A stretch of DNA of 14,916 bases from an uncultured Bacteroidota bacterium. GTDB lineage: Bacteria; Bacteroidota; Bacteroidia; Chitinophagales; Chitinophagaceae. The position numbers and the translations under genes are program-made. The DNA is taken from the NCBI GenBank assembly GCA_938008665.1, contig CALLKA010000108.1, forward strand, positions 1 through 14,916, in the 5' to 3' direction. Below the pieces are notes generated by a model that saw only the letters and a program-made list of their open reading frames with translations, did no database searches and had not been told where the DNA came from. Positions within the stretch are counted from its first letter, which is position 1. Every line of letters begins with the position of its first letter. Below are positions 6,490-14,872 of this stretch, in pieces.

Positions 6490-7758
6490 ATGAAAAAGCG
6501 ACAGTTTATTAAAGATGTTTTATTAACGACACTTGCAGCACCAATTGGCCTAACAGGATTAGCAAATACATTTAAGAAAACCGCTTCTTTACCTGCAAAG
6601 GAATTGGCCATGGTGGAGGATTTTTGGCTTAGCATCAGAAATCAATATTTATTAAAGCCCGACTATATCAATTTAGAAAATGGCTATTATAATTTTTTAC
6701 CCCAACCTATTTTAGATAAATATATTGAACATATTAGAATGGTGAATTACCAGGGTTCCTATTATATGAGAACAGTGCAATGGGATAATAAAGATAAAGT
6801 AGCCGCGCGTTTAGCAAAACTAGGGGGTTGCAGTGCTGAAGAAATGATCATTACTCGAAATACAACTGAATCCATTGACTTAGTCGTAAGCGGATTTGAT
6901 TGGCAAAAAGGGGACGAAGCGGTGATGGCCATACAAGATTATGGTTCCATGTTGGATATGTTTGAGCAAGTAAAAAATAGATACGGGATTGTGAATGTAA
7001 AAGTATCTATTCCAAATCATCCCGCGAATGATGAAGAGATTGTTGCTATTTATGAAAAAGCCATCACTTCCAAAACAAAATTGATGATGGTAAGTCATAT
7101 GATTAATATTACAGGTCATATTTTACCTATTAAAAAAATATGCGCCATGGCGCATGCAAAAGGGGTGCAAGTGATTGTGGATGGCGCGCATGCTTTTGCA
7201 CATTTCCAATACAGTATTGATGATTTAGGATGTGATTATTACGCAGCATCCTTGCACAAGTGGTTGAGCAGTCCTTTAGGTGCTGGTATTTTATACATCA
7301 ACAAAAATAGAATTAAAAACCTATGGCCACTATTAGCGGATGGAGAAAAGCAATTGGATAAAATTAAACGCTTAAACCATATTGGCACCCACCCCGTTGC
7401 TACCGACCTTACCATTAATGATTCCATAGATTATTATGAAATGATTGGCGCAGAAAAAAAAGAAGCCCGTTTGCGTTATTTACAAAACTACTGGACGAGT
7501 AAAGTACGCAATAACCCAAAAATTATAATTAATACACCAACAGATCAAACAAAATGTTGTGGTATTGCCAATGTAGGAATAGCTGGTATCAAACCAAGTG
7601 ATGTAGCCGCTAGATTAATGAATGAGTTTAAAATATTTACAGTTGCCATTGATTATGCAAATGTAATTGGATGTAGAATATGCCCCAATGTTTATACCAC
7701 CACCGGTGAACTTGACCAATTTGTAAACGCTTTAAATACTTTAGCAAAAAATGTCTAA
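6490..7758 (+). CDS. Class V aminotransferase-fold PLP enzyme (isopenicillin N epimerase-like)
   Basis: A 422-residue PLP-dependent enzyme of the class V aminotransferase fold. Asp231 in VIVDGAHAFAH should contact the pyridine nitrogen and Lys257 in ASLHKWLSSPLG the cofactor aldehyde. The sequence order (NLENGYYNFLPQP near 61-73, RNTTESIDLV near 123-132, C-terminal PNVYTTTGELD) is that of the isopenicillin N epimerase-like subgroup, members of which include racemases, lyases and desulfurases; the actual reaction cannot be read from sequence. Residues 1-25 (MKKRQFIKD then a hydrophobic stretch) look like a Tat-type leader, but with Lys-Arg instead of two arginines, so export is uncertain. The stop overlaps the murQ start by 8 bases, making co-translation likely and hinting at a role near cell-wall amino sugar or peptide recycling. 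Confidence 0.85.
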   Translation: MKKRQFIKDVLLTTLAAPIGLTGLANTFKKTASLPAKELAMVEDFWLSIRNQYLLKPDYINLENGYYNFLPQPILDKYIEHIRMVNYQGSYYMRTVQWDNKDKVAARLAKLGGCSAEEMIITRNTTESIDLVVSGFDWQKGDEAVMAIQDYGSMLDMFEQVKNRYGIVNVKVSIPNHPANDEEIVAIYEKAITSKTKLMMVSHMINITGHILPIKKICAMAHAKGVQVIVDGAHAFAHFQYSIDDLGCDYYAASLHKWLSSPLGAGILYINKNRIKNLWPLLADGEKQLDKIKRLNHIGTHPVATDLTINDSIDYYEMIGAEKKEARLRYLQNYWTSKVRNNPKIIINTPTDQTKCCGIANVGIAGIKPSDVAARLMNEFKIFTVAIDYANVIGCRICPNVYTTTGELDQFVNALNTLAKNV

Positions 7759-8587
7759 TAATTTTAATAGAACCACGGAAGCATCCTCTTTATATCATGA
7801 TATCGAAAAATCAACTACAGCGGCAATAGTTTCTAATATCAACACAGAAGATAAAAAAGTTGCTTTTGAAGTTGAAAAACAAATCCCACAAATAAGTTTA
7901 TTGATTGATGCAGCTGCGAATAAATTACAAAACGGTGGCCGTTTGTTTTACATTGGTGCAGGTACCAGTGGTCGTTTAGGGATGGTTGATGCAAGTGAAT
8001 GCCCTCCTACTTTTGGCGTTTCAGAGGATGTAGTGGTGGGTATTATCGCAGGTGGACAAAAAGCCATGTTTCATGCTGTTGAAAATGCAGAAGATGACAT
8101 GGATCAAGCTTGGCTTGATTTACAAGCACATAAAATAAGTGATTTAGATGTGGTAGTGGGTATAGCGGCAAGTGGAACTACGCCCTATGTGATTGGCGGT
8201 TTAAAAAAATGTCAATCGCAAGGTATTATCACAGGCAGTATTAGTTGTAATGCCAATAGTCCCATTTCCGCGCATGCCAATTTCCCCATTGAAGTAGTGG
8301 TTGGCCCTGAATTTGTAACTGGAAGTACAAGAATGAAAAGTGGTACTGCACAAAAAATGGTTCTGAATATGATTTCCACCTCGGTGATGATAAAACTAGG
8401 TCGCATTAAAGGAAATAAAATGGTGAACATGCAATTGACCAATCAAAAATTATTTGATCGTGGTGTAAAGATGATCATGGAGGAATTAAAGATAAATGAT
8501 ACCGCAAAAGCGGAACAGTTACTAAAAACTTATGGCTCTGTAAAAAAATCAATCGAGGCCGCTACTTTAGAAAATGAGATTAATTAG
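7751..8587 (+). CDS. murQ: N-acetylmuramic acid 6-phosphate etherase
   Basis: A 278-residue cytoplasmic enzyme that cleaves the D-lactyl ether of MurNAc 6-phosphate, giving GlcNAc 6-phosphate and D-lactate in cell-wall recycling. It is a SIS-fold protein with the family signature IGAGTSGRLGMVDASECPPTFG (about 68-89). Glu83 and Glu114 match the acid and base residues proposed for the E. coli enzyme, and AASGTTPYV with GSTRMKSGTAQK provide sugar-phosphate contacts. It is slightly shorter than the E. coli protein (about 298), with an ordinary C-terminal helical tail, so it appears intact. It overlaps the preceding PLP gene by 8 bases, and its ATG at 7751 is the only sensible start. The kinase that makes its substrate, AnmK, is encoded just downstream on the opposite strand. 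Confidence 0.96.
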   Translation: MSNNFNRTTEASSLYHDIEKSTTAAIVSNINTEDKKVAFEVEKQIPQISLLIDAAANKLQNGGRLFYIGAGTSGRLGMVDASECPPTFGVSEDVVVGIIAGGQKAMFHAVENAEDDMDQAWLDLQAHKISDLDVVVGIAASGTTPYVIGGLKKCQSQGIITGSISCNANSPISAHANFPIEVVVGPEFVTGSTRMKSGTAQKMVLNMISTSVMIKLGRIKGNKMVNMQLTNQKLFDRGVKMIMEELKINDTAKAEQLLKTYGSVKKSIEAATLENEIN

Positions 8588-8614
8588 ATAGGGAACAAAA
8601 ATTATTAAGTACGA

Positions 8615-9811
8615 TTAATTAGGGAAACTAATTTTTCCCATGGTTGTCGCCACCTTAGTTGCATTTCCTCCTGCTAGTAATGGCGTTCCTGCAACCGCTT
8701 CGTTCCCAAGCAACGCAAATAAAATAGCCTCCTTCGCATCAGGCGATATGCCTATTTCCATGGATGATTTTATTGTAATACTTGGAAGCAATTGTTGCAG
8801 ATGTTCCATTAATAAACGATTATGCATTCCTCCACCACTGACATACATGGTGTAAATGAATTGATCCCCCACTACCTTTTTAATTGCTTCACTGATGGTT
8901 TGGGCTGTAAACATATTTAGTGTAGCAAGCACATCCTCATGGGATAACATAGCGCCTAAAGCCATTTGAGCTTGAATAATGTATTCAAGATTAAATAATT
9001 CTGGTCCAATTGTTTTAGGGAATGCAATATTAAAAAATGAATCGCTTTTTAATGATTGTAATAAAGGCTCATTAATTTTTCCTGACTTTGCAATAATGCC
9101 ATCCTTATCATAAGCCAATCCTTCGAAATACTTTCGCGTATACGCATCCATTAAAGTATTACCTGGACCGGTATCAGATGAAAATACTTGCGATAAACTA
9201 CCACCAGCATTTAATAATGTAAAATTGGCGATGCCTCCAATATTTAATAAAATTCTATTTTCTGTTGCATGCGCACACAATAAATAATCACCATACAAGG
9301 ACAAAGGCGCCCCCTCGCCTCCTGCAGCAATATGTTTTTGTCTAAAATCACTAATCGTTATAATTCCAGTGGCTACTGCTATATGATCGCCATCACCAAT
9401 CTGCAATGTAGCGGGACCATATGCGTCATTCGGATGTAAACTTTTGGGTGCATGATAAATAGTTTGACCATGACTCGCAATTAAATCAACATCAGTTGAA
9501 TGCACCCCCCATTGTTTAAGTGCATCATTCACCATGCTTGCATGTTGCAATGCCAACCATGGATTAAGTAAACATAATTGTTCTAAGGAAACTGTTTTTT
9601 TGGAAAATACCGTTAGCAACTTTTCTTTCAAATCGGGCGCATAAGGCACAGTAATAAATTGATCCAATAAAACTTTGGTTGTATTCCCAGCACCAGTAAT
9701 TGTACATAATGCAATATCCAATCCATCCAAGGAAGTGCCACTCATTAATCCAATCACCCTTCGGCTGGACTTATTGGCAATGTCATATAATCTTTGAATA
9801 TTTGTATGCAT
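8615..9811 (-). CDS. anmK: Anhydro-N-acetylmuramic acid kinase
   Basis: A 398-residue sugar kinase of the ASKHA fold that hydrolyses the 1,6-anhydro bond and phosphorylates anhydro-MurNAc to MurNAc 6-phosphate, the MurQ substrate. Visible motifs are VIGLMSGTSLDGLDIAL at 19-35 (phosphate binding), ASHGQTIYH near 112-120, LQIGDGDHIA near 136-145, LLNIGGIANFT near 188-198, SSDTGPGNTLMDA at 211-223 with the predicted catalytic Asp213, and VSGGGMHNRLLM near 324-335 (nucleotide binding). Its length is close to, slightly above, the usual 370 or so, mainly from a short N-terminal lead before residue 19. It converges on murQ, with only 27 bases between the stops. The two consecutive recycling steps thus sit side by side but are transcribed separately. 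Confidence 0.96.
   Translation of the reverse strand: MHTNIQRLYDIANKSSRRVIGLMSGTSLDGLDIALCTITGAGNTTKVLLDQFITVPYAPDLKEKLLTVFSKKTVSLEQLCLLNPWLALQHASMVNDALKQWGVHSTDVDLIASHGQTIYHAPKSLHPNDAYGPATLQIGDGDHIAVATGIITISDFRQKHIAAGGEGAPLSLYGDYLLCAHATENRILLNIGGIANFTLLNAGGSLSQVFSSDTGPGNTLMDAYTRKYFEGLAYDKDGIIAKSGKINEPLLQSLKSDSFFNIAFPKTIGPELFNLEYIIQAQMALGAMLSHEDVLATLNMFTAQTISEAIKKVVGDQFIYTMYVSGGGMHNRLLMEHLQQLLPSITIKSSMEIGISPDAKEAILFALLGNEAVAGTPLLAGGNATKVATTMGKISFPN
8617..8633 (+). terminator. Weak hairpin after murQ, inside the anmK 3' end
   Basis: A 6-bp stem AATTAG/CTAATT with a GGAAA loop is followed by TTT on the plus strand, 29 bases past the murQ stop. It overlaps the last codons of anmK. The stem is AT-rich and therefore weak; termination here is only possible. 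Confidence 0.3.
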
Positions 9812-9972
9812 ATACTGCTTTTGTGCAATTCATTAAAGATAGTAAATGCACTTGTAAAATGGCGGTTTCCCAACGCAGCAATTAACAGCATTTTGCCAAT
9901 TTTCCACAACCCACTAAATGCATTCAAATTCAATGGCTTATAGTGTAACTTTACCCTTAATAAATTAAAGCT
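9812..9972. promoter_or_regulatory. Divergent promoter region between anmK and the oxidoreductase gene
   Basis: No coding sequence is evident in these 161 bases. Two near-consensus -7 boxes face outward: TATCTTTA on the minus strand at 9834-9841, 22 bases upstream of anmK, and TAACTTTA on the plus strand at 9946-9953, 19 bases before the oxidoreductase. Both end in A instead of the consensus G, and neither has a clear -33 TTTG, so the calls are tentative. Confidence 0.3.
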
Positions 9973-10998
9973 ATGCTTAAAGTGGGCGTGTTTGGTGTGG
10001 GGCATTTGGGTAAGTATCACCTAAATAATTGGAAGGAAATTCCCGAAGTAGAACTGATTGGCTTTTTCGACCCTAGTAATGAACATGCACATGATGTTGA
10101 AAAAACTTATGGTCTTAAAAGGTTTATGGACGAAGAAGCATTGATTGCAGCCTGCGATATCATTGATGTAGTCACTCCTACCCATTTGCATTTTCCGGTT
10201 TGTGAAATGGCAATTAAAATGGGCAAAAATGTGTTTGTTGAAAAGCCAATGGCCAATACGATTGAAGAAGGCAAAACAATCGTAAACATGGTAAAGGAAG
10301 CCAATGTAAAATTACAAGTGGGTCATGTAGAGAGATTTAATCCAGCATTTACTGCTTTAAAAGATTTGACCTTAAATCCACTTTTTATTGAAGTACACCG
10401 ATTAGCACAATTTAATCCAAGAGGTACTGAAGTAAGTGTGATATTGGATTTAATGATTCACGATATTGATATTATTTTAAGCATTGTTAAAAGTGATGTA
10501 AAAAGTATTTCCGCAAGTGGTGTTGCTGTATTAACCGACACCCCTGATATTGCCAACGTACGTATTGAATTTAACAATGGCTGTGTAGCTAATTTAACCA
10601 GCAGTAGAATTAGCATGAAAAAAATGCGCAAAATTAGATTGTTCCAAAAAGATGCTTATATCGGTATTGACTTTTTAGAAAAAAATACAGAAATCATTAA
10701 GTTGCAACAACCAGATGAAGCGGCAGCTTTTTCCTTTGATATTGAAACACACCAAGGCACTAAAACTATATCCATCAACAACCCGGTAATTGAACAAGGC
10801 AATGCAATTAAAGCGGAGCTGAGCAGTTTTGTTCGTGCGATTTTAAATGACGAAACGCCAGTGGTGAATGAAATGGATGGCTATTTGGCCATGGAAGTGG
10901 CGCATCAAATTTTAGAAAAAATTGGCAAAAGCACTTCCAATATCAGTGAAAATTGGTCAACCGATTTAGCACCGAGAGAGGATTTAGAATCAGAATAA
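9973..10998 (+). CDS. Gfo/Idh/MocA family oxidoreductase (possible UDP-GlcNAc 3-dehydrogenase)
   Basis: A 341-residue NAD(P)-dependent sugar dehydrogenase. The N-terminal Rossmann domain has GVGHLGKYH (8-16), the TPTHLH segment (68-73) and the EKP motif (90-92, Lys91). The C-terminal domain carries Asp159 and His163 in ILDLMIHDIDI, the usual catalytic pair. The run from HDIDIILS through DIANVRIEFNNGCVANLTSSR resembles proteins annotated as GnnA, the UDP-GlcNAc 3-dehydrogenase of 2,3-diamino sugar (lipid A) synthesis. No GnnB-type aminotransferase is in the window; the class V PLP gene upstream is of a different family. The gene stands alone, divergent from anmK. Family call is sure; the substrate is tentative. 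It starts at ATG 9973, where the Rossmann strand begins directly. Confidence 0.9.
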   Translation: MLKVGVFGVGHLGKYHLNNWKEIPEVELIGFFDPSNEHAHDVEKTYGLKRFMDEEALIAACDIIDVVTPTHLHFPVCEMAIKMGKNVFVEKPMANTIEEGKTIVNMVKEANVKLQVGHVERFNPAFTALKDLTLNPLFIEVHRLAQFNPRGTEVSVILDLMIHDIDIILSIVKSDVKSISASGVAVLTDTPDIANVRIEFNNGCVANLTSSRISMKKMRKIRLFQKDAYIGIDFLEKNTEIIKLQQPDEAAAFSFDIETHQGTKTISINNPVIEQGNAIKAELSSFVRAILNDETPVVNEMDGYLAMEVAHQILEKIGKSTSNISENWSTDLAPREDLESE

Positions 10999-11024
10999 TC
11001 CTTATAAAATTTCGAAAAAGAAGT

Positions 11025-11045
11025 ACTACAAAAACAAGCTGTAGT
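11025..11045. terminator. Weak hairpin between convergent genes
   Basis: A 6-bp stem ACTACA/TGTAGT with a 9-base loop lies between the stops of the oxidoreductase (10998) and ispD (11087). On the plus strand it is followed by an AT-rich stretch without a clean T-run. It could end transcripts from either side but is a poor match to a classical terminator. Confidence 0.25.
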
Positions 11046-11086
11046 TAATAAAAATTAATATGCATTAAGTAAGTATAAAATAGCAA

Positions 11087-11764
11087 CTACCCTAGTCGCT
11101 TGGTTAGTACATAGGTCGCAATGGCTAAGTCCAAGGGTCTTGTAATTTTGATATTTTCAAACTCCCCATCTACTAGAAACACGGGTTGCCCACTGGCCTC
11201 AACCACATTGGCTTCGTCTGTAAAATTGGGTTGATATGCTTGATCAAAAGCAGTTAATATAATTTCAGATTGAAAAGTTTGTGGCGTTTGTATCAACATT
11301 ACTTTTTCACGGTCAAACAAATGATGTTTTTCGTTTTCCATGATTCGAACGGTATCTGTTGAACTTACAGCGGGAATGGCAGAACCATTTTCAACTGCTT
11401 GCTGATAACATCTTTGCACTAAAGCAGGGGTTAACAAGCACCTAACTGCATCATGCACAAATACAATTGACTTTTCCTTCACTGCAGTTAATCCATTTTT
11501 CACCGACTGAAAACGGGTTTCACCACCAGCGATAAATTGAATGGGATTTTTGGTTCTATTCTTTAATAGCTTTTTTCCTTCTTCAATATATCCTTCTGGT
11601 AACACCACCACTAAGCTAATATCATCAAATGCATTTACAAATTGATCAATGGTATGCAGTAATATGGACTTCCCTTCAATTTCTAAAAATTGCTTAGGCA
11701 CCACCGAACCCATACGCTGACCTGTGCCACCAGCAACGATTATGGCAATTTTATTAGAATACAT
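11087..11764 (-). CDS. ispD: 2-C-methyl-D-erythritol 4-phosphate cytidylyltransferase
   Basis: A 225-residue enzyme joining CTP and methylerythritol phosphate to CDP-ME in the MEP pathway of isoprenoid synthesis. The signature AIIVAGGTGQRMGSVVPKQF (7-26) includes Arg17 and Lys24, which correspond to the CTP-binding arginine and lysine of E. coli IspD. VFVHDAVRC at 101-109, IQTPQTF at 158-164, TDEANVVE at 182-189 and NIKITRPLDL at 204-213 (Lys206) complete the active site. I chose ATG 11764; the frame also opens at TTG 11782, six residues earlier, which has an AGGA seven bases before it, so the longer form cannot be excluded. It follows rfaE1 by 27 bases and is probably co-transcribed with it. 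Length is normal for the family. Confidence 0.93.
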   Translation of the reverse strand: MYSNKIAIIVAGGTGQRMGSVVPKQFLEIEGKSILLHTIDQFVNAFDDISLVVVLPEGYIEEGKKLLKNRTKNPIQFIAGGETRFQSVKNGLTAVKEKSIVFVHDAVRCLLTPALVQRCYQQAVENGSAIPAVSSTDTVRIMENEKHHLFDREKVMLIQTPQTFQSEIILTAFDQAYQPNFTDEANVVEASGQPVFLVDGEFENIKITRPLDLAIATYVLTKRLG

Positions 11765-11791
11765 GATTGATACTTGTTTCAAGTTTAATTC

Positions 11792-12793
11792 CTATTTGGT
11801 TAACAATTTCACAACCTCCGCTGCTAAATCATTTTTATTAATAGGCGCAGTTCCTACTAACTCACAAACCATTCCTCCAGCAATATTGGAAATTTCAGCC
11901 GCCAATAACATATTTTTTGAGCTCGCATACACCAATGATGCCACCGCAATAACCGTATCCCCCGCACCACTCACATCCGATATATTACGAATATGCGTTG
12001 GAATTAATTTTTGATCCTTGCCATCAGAAAAATACACCCCATGCTCTGATAAAGTAATAAATGAAATTGCATTATGCAAATTTTCATTTAATGCAGTATG
12101 CACTTTATCCATATTTTGAACCGTGATATCACCAATCGTTATTTTTAACCCCTCTTTTACTTCCTTTAAATTTGGTTTAAATAAAGTACAATTTTTATAC
12201 GCTAAAAAGTTTTTTTGTTTGGGGTCAACGGCTGTTGGAATCCCTTTTGCATTACAATAATCAATCACCGAGGTAATGATATTTGGTGTCAATACCCCTT
12301 TATTGTAATCTTCTAAAATGATTAAGGAAGGCTTTTCCGTGTCCACATATTTATAAAAACCTTTTAATAATGTAGCTTCTTGTTCTGCGGTGATATCATT
12401 GGTATGCTCATGATCCAATCGCATCATTTGTTGATTGCGGCCCATGATGCGTACTTTATTGGTCGTAACTCTTGTATCACTCTCGTGTATATAGGTAGTA
12501 TCGATCCCTTCCTTATTTAATAAGCTGGCTAATTCAACACCTTCCGTATCCTTGCCAATCACTGAAAATATGGTAGTGGGTGCGCCCAAGGCCCTCAGGT
12601 TTAAAGCGACATTTGCAGCGCCTCCTACGCGGGTTTCCTTGCGTTGCAATGATACAATAGGCACGGGCGCTTCAGGTGAAATACGATCCACTAAACCCCA
12701 CCAATAGGTATCCAACATAATATCGCCGACTACCCCAATTTTTGTTGTGGTAAAGGAGGTAAACAAACTATGAATGTCATTCACATTAATCAT
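11792..12793 (-). CDS. rfaE1: D-glycero-beta-D-manno-heptose 7-phosphate kinase (RfaE1 type)
   Basis: A 333-residue PfkB-family kinase making heptose 1,7-bisphosphate on the route to ADP-heptose for lipopolysaccharide. Visible are VVGDIMLDTYWWG (21-33), RISPEAPVPIV (37-47), the glycine pair in RVGGAANVALNL (55-66), AVDPKQKNF (188-196), FKPNLKE (205-211) and the anion-hole motif SGAGDT (275-280) with catalytic Asp279. It ends after the kinase domain, without the adenylyltransferase part of E. coli HldE, so RfaE2 must be encoded elsewhere. It begins only 4 bases after the permease stop and is followed closely by ispD, so the three are likely one transcript. The name is secure to family level; ribokinase-like relatives are the only alternative. 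Confidence 0.93.
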   Translation of the reverse strand: MINVNDIHSLFTSFTTTKIGVVGDIMLDTYWWGLVDRISPEAPVPIVSLQRKETRVGGAANVALNLRALGAPTTIFSVIGKDTEGVELASLLNKEGIDTTYIHESDTRVTTNKVRIMGRNQQMMRLDHEHTNDITAEQEATLLKGFYKYVDTEKPSLIILEDYNKGVLTPNIITSVIDYCNAKGIPTAVDPKQKNFLAYKNCTLFKPNLKEVKEGLKITIGDITVQNMDKVHTALNENLHNAISFITLSEHGVYFSDGKDQKLIPTHIRNISDVSGAGDTVIAVASLVYASSKNMLLAAEISNIAGGMVCELVGTAPINKNDLAAEVVKLLTK

Positions 12794-12797
12794 GCAA

Positions 12798-14234
12798 TTA
12801 TGCCTTTTTTTTATTACTTAAGGCGATATAATACAAAGGTAACCCCAAAAGCGTAATACCCAAACCCCATAATGAGTACTTAGGTTGCGCATATACCAAT
12901 CCCACACAAAATACACTTGCCATCACAATATAAATAATGGGCAAAATTGGATAGCCTATGGCTTTATAAGGCCTTGGTAAATTGGGTTCCTTTTTTCTTA
13001 AAATAAATATCCCTACAATAGTAAGTATATAAAATAGGACGCCTACAAATGAAACCATGGTTAACAAGTCACCATACTTTCCACTTAAACATAATACAGA
13101 AGCCACCAATGCCTGTATCCATAATCCATAAGCAGGCACTTCATTTTTATTCAACTCCCCTGTTTTCTTAAAAAATAAGCCATCCTTGGCCATTGTATAA
13201 TATACCCTTGACCCCGTTAATATTAATCCATTATTACAACCAAAAGTAGATATCATGATCATCACCGCAATTACGATGGTACCAATATTGCCCATCACCT
13301 TGTTCGCAGCGGCAATAGCCACACGATCATTCTCTGCAAAAGCAATTTCATTTAATGGAAGTACATGTAAGTACATTAAATTGGTACTAATATAAATAAG
13401 CGTTACAATTGAAGTTCCTAAAAACAAGCTTAATCCAATATTACGTTGTGGGTTTTTAATTTCACCGGCAATGAATGTTACTGTGTTCCAAGAATCACTG
13501 CTAAAAATAGATCCCACCATTGCAGCCGACATCAATCCAATTAAAGCAGTACCTCCTACTGGTAACCAGCTATTAGTAACTGCACCATCCACCGCAGTAG
13601 TCACCACATTGGTTTGTGCACTAAATGCATTCATCCAGTTTTCATTCCAATAACTATGCTTTGTAAATATAAACCCTACAAGTACTAAACCAAATAAAGA
13701 AATGAGTTTGGTGAAAGTAAATGTGTTTTGAATTAACTTTCCTTCCTTCACCCCTCTTGTGTTAGTGTAGGTTAAAAAAATAATCAAACAAATTGCTAAT
13801 GCTTGCGCTGCCGATATTTTGATGAATCCAAAATCAGCTAATATATTCGACTCTCCTACGCTTGGTATTAAATAAGCAGTAAACTTACTAAAGGCCACTG
13901 CCACTGCAGCAATAGTGGCTGTTTGTATCACCGAGAAAAAACTCCAACCATATAAAAATCCAACAAGTGGATTATATGCTTTTTGTAAGTATACATATTG
14001 TCCGCCCGCTTTTGGATACATCGCACTTAACTCACCATAACTTAACGCTGCGGTGATGGTCATAAAACCAGTCAACAACCAAGCCACGATCAACCATCCG
14101 GCTGATCCTACATTTCGGGTAATATCGGCACTTACAATGAAAATACCAGACCCAATCATACTACCAGCCACGATCATGGTCGCATCTAAGGCGCCTAACC
14201 TTGGTTTAAATTCAGAAGTTTCTGTTGTTGACAT
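12798..14234 (-). CDS. APC superfamily amino acid permease
   Basis: A 478-residue inner-membrane transporter of the amino acid-polyamine-organocation superfamily, with about 12 hydrophobic segments spread from residue 17 to 472. The first helix holds the unwound substrate-binding motif GSMIGSGIF (24-32). YGELSAMYPKAGGQYVYL (66-83) and ISTFGCNNGLILTGSRVYY (328-346) are typical of the LAT-like branch that carries neutral or bulky amino acids, usually by exchange or with a cation. The substrate cannot be fixed from sequence. A terminator hairpin lies just upstream, leaving about 25 bases before the ATG, so either its promoter is within or before that hairpin, or it relies on read-through from the ompH gene. 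The downstream genes rfaE1 and ispD follow within a few bases each. Confidence 0.92.
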   Translation of the reverse strand: MSTTETSEFKPRLGALDATMIVAGSMIGSGIFIVSADITRNVGSAGWLIVAWLLTGFMTITAALSYGELSAMYPKAGGQYVYLQKAYNPLVGFLYGWSFFSVIQTATIAAVAVAFSKFTAYLIPSVGESNILADFGFIKISAAQALAICLIIFLTYTNTRGVKEGKLIQNTFTFTKLISLFGLVLVGFIFTKHSYWNENWMNAFSAQTNVVTTAVDGAVTNSWLPVGGTALIGLMSAAMVGSIFSSDSWNTVTFIAGEIKNPQRNIGLSLFLGTSIVTLIYISTNLMYLHVLPLNEIAFAENDRVAIAAANKVMGNIGTIVIAVMIMISTFGCNNGLILTGSRVYYTMAKDGLFFKKTGELNKNEVPAYGLWIQALVASVLCLSGKYGDLLTMVSFVGVLFYILTIVGIFILRKKEPNLPRPYKAIGYPILPIIYIVMASVFCVGLVYAQPKYSLWGLGITLLGLPLYYIALSNKKKA

Positions 14235-14258
14235 ATTTTTTGATTGTGTATGTAATTA

Positions 14259-14289
14259 AAAATCCTTCCCGGTGTTTCGGAAAGGATTT
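14259..14289 (-). terminator. Rho-independent terminator after the OmpH-like gene
   Basis: An 8-bp stem (AAATCCTT at 14260-14267 with AAGGATTT at 14282-14289) continues past one mismatch into three more pairs around a six-base loop. On the minus strand the stem runs into TTTTTAATT. It starts 8 bases after the stop of the OmpH-like gene. It fits a classical intrinsic terminator. Confidence 0.7.
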
Positions 14290-14296
14290 ATTTAAA

Positions 14297-14872
14297 TTAT
14301 TTATTTGATTTATGTTCCGCATTTAGTCCCTTAATAATATCCGAGGTGATATCATACGCCGTATCCTTATAATACATCAAATCAGGATTACTTGAAAATA
14401 TATACGCAAACTCCTTATTCTTATTATATTTTTCTAAAAATTGCTCGATTCTTTTTTTAACCTCTTGTAATCTTTTAAAACTTTCCTCTTGCAACTCTTG
14501 TGATAATTGTTGTTCCTTATTGGTATAATTTTTTTCAAGCTGCGCTAATTCTTGTTGGCTACTAGCCACTTCAGCTTGTGATAAATAACGACCATTTTTT
14601 TGAAGCGTTTGATATTTTTCAGCAAAGGCGTTTTTCAAACCTGCTAATTGCTTTGCATTTTCCATATCCTTCACCTGCAACGCCGATTTTACTTCCTGAA
14701 AAAAGGCATAACTATTTTGAATAGAATCAATTTCAAAATAAGCCACTTTGGTTCCAGCACCATTTAATGCTGCTGACTTAATTGGAATATTAGCACTATT
14801 AAAATGCAATACATACAATACAATTACAGCGATTGCTAACACCCCATTGACTACCCAGTTGATTGACTTCAT
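14297..14872 (-). CDS. OmpH/Skp family periplasmic protein, N-terminally anchored
   Basis: A 191-residue protein of the OmpH/Skp family, periplasmic chaperones that hold unfolded outer-membrane proteins. Residues 6-23 form one hydrophobic segment (NWVVNGVLAIAVIVLYVL) without a clear cleavage site, so it probably stays anchored in the inner membrane. The KVAYFEIDSI strand (42-51) opens the domain, a long Gln/Glu/Lys-rich coiled coil runs from about 60 to 150, and the ending FAYIFSSNPDLMYYKDTAYD (155-174) followed by a short helix is the usual C-terminal strand region. Bacteroidota commonly carry several such genes, often near the BamA gene; none is seen here. A terminator follows directly, so it is probably transcribed alone or as the last gene of an operon beginning outside the window. 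Confidence 0.9.
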   Translation of the reverse strand: MKSINWVVNGVLAIAVIVLYVLHFNSANIPIKSAALNGAGTKVAYFEIDSIQNSYAFFQEVKSALQVKDMENAKQLAGLKNAFAEKYQTLQKNGRYLSQAEVASSQQELAQLEKNYTNKEQQLSQELQEESFKRLQEVKKRIEQFLEKYNKNKEFAYIFSSNPDLMYYKDTAYDITSDIIKGLNAEHKSNK

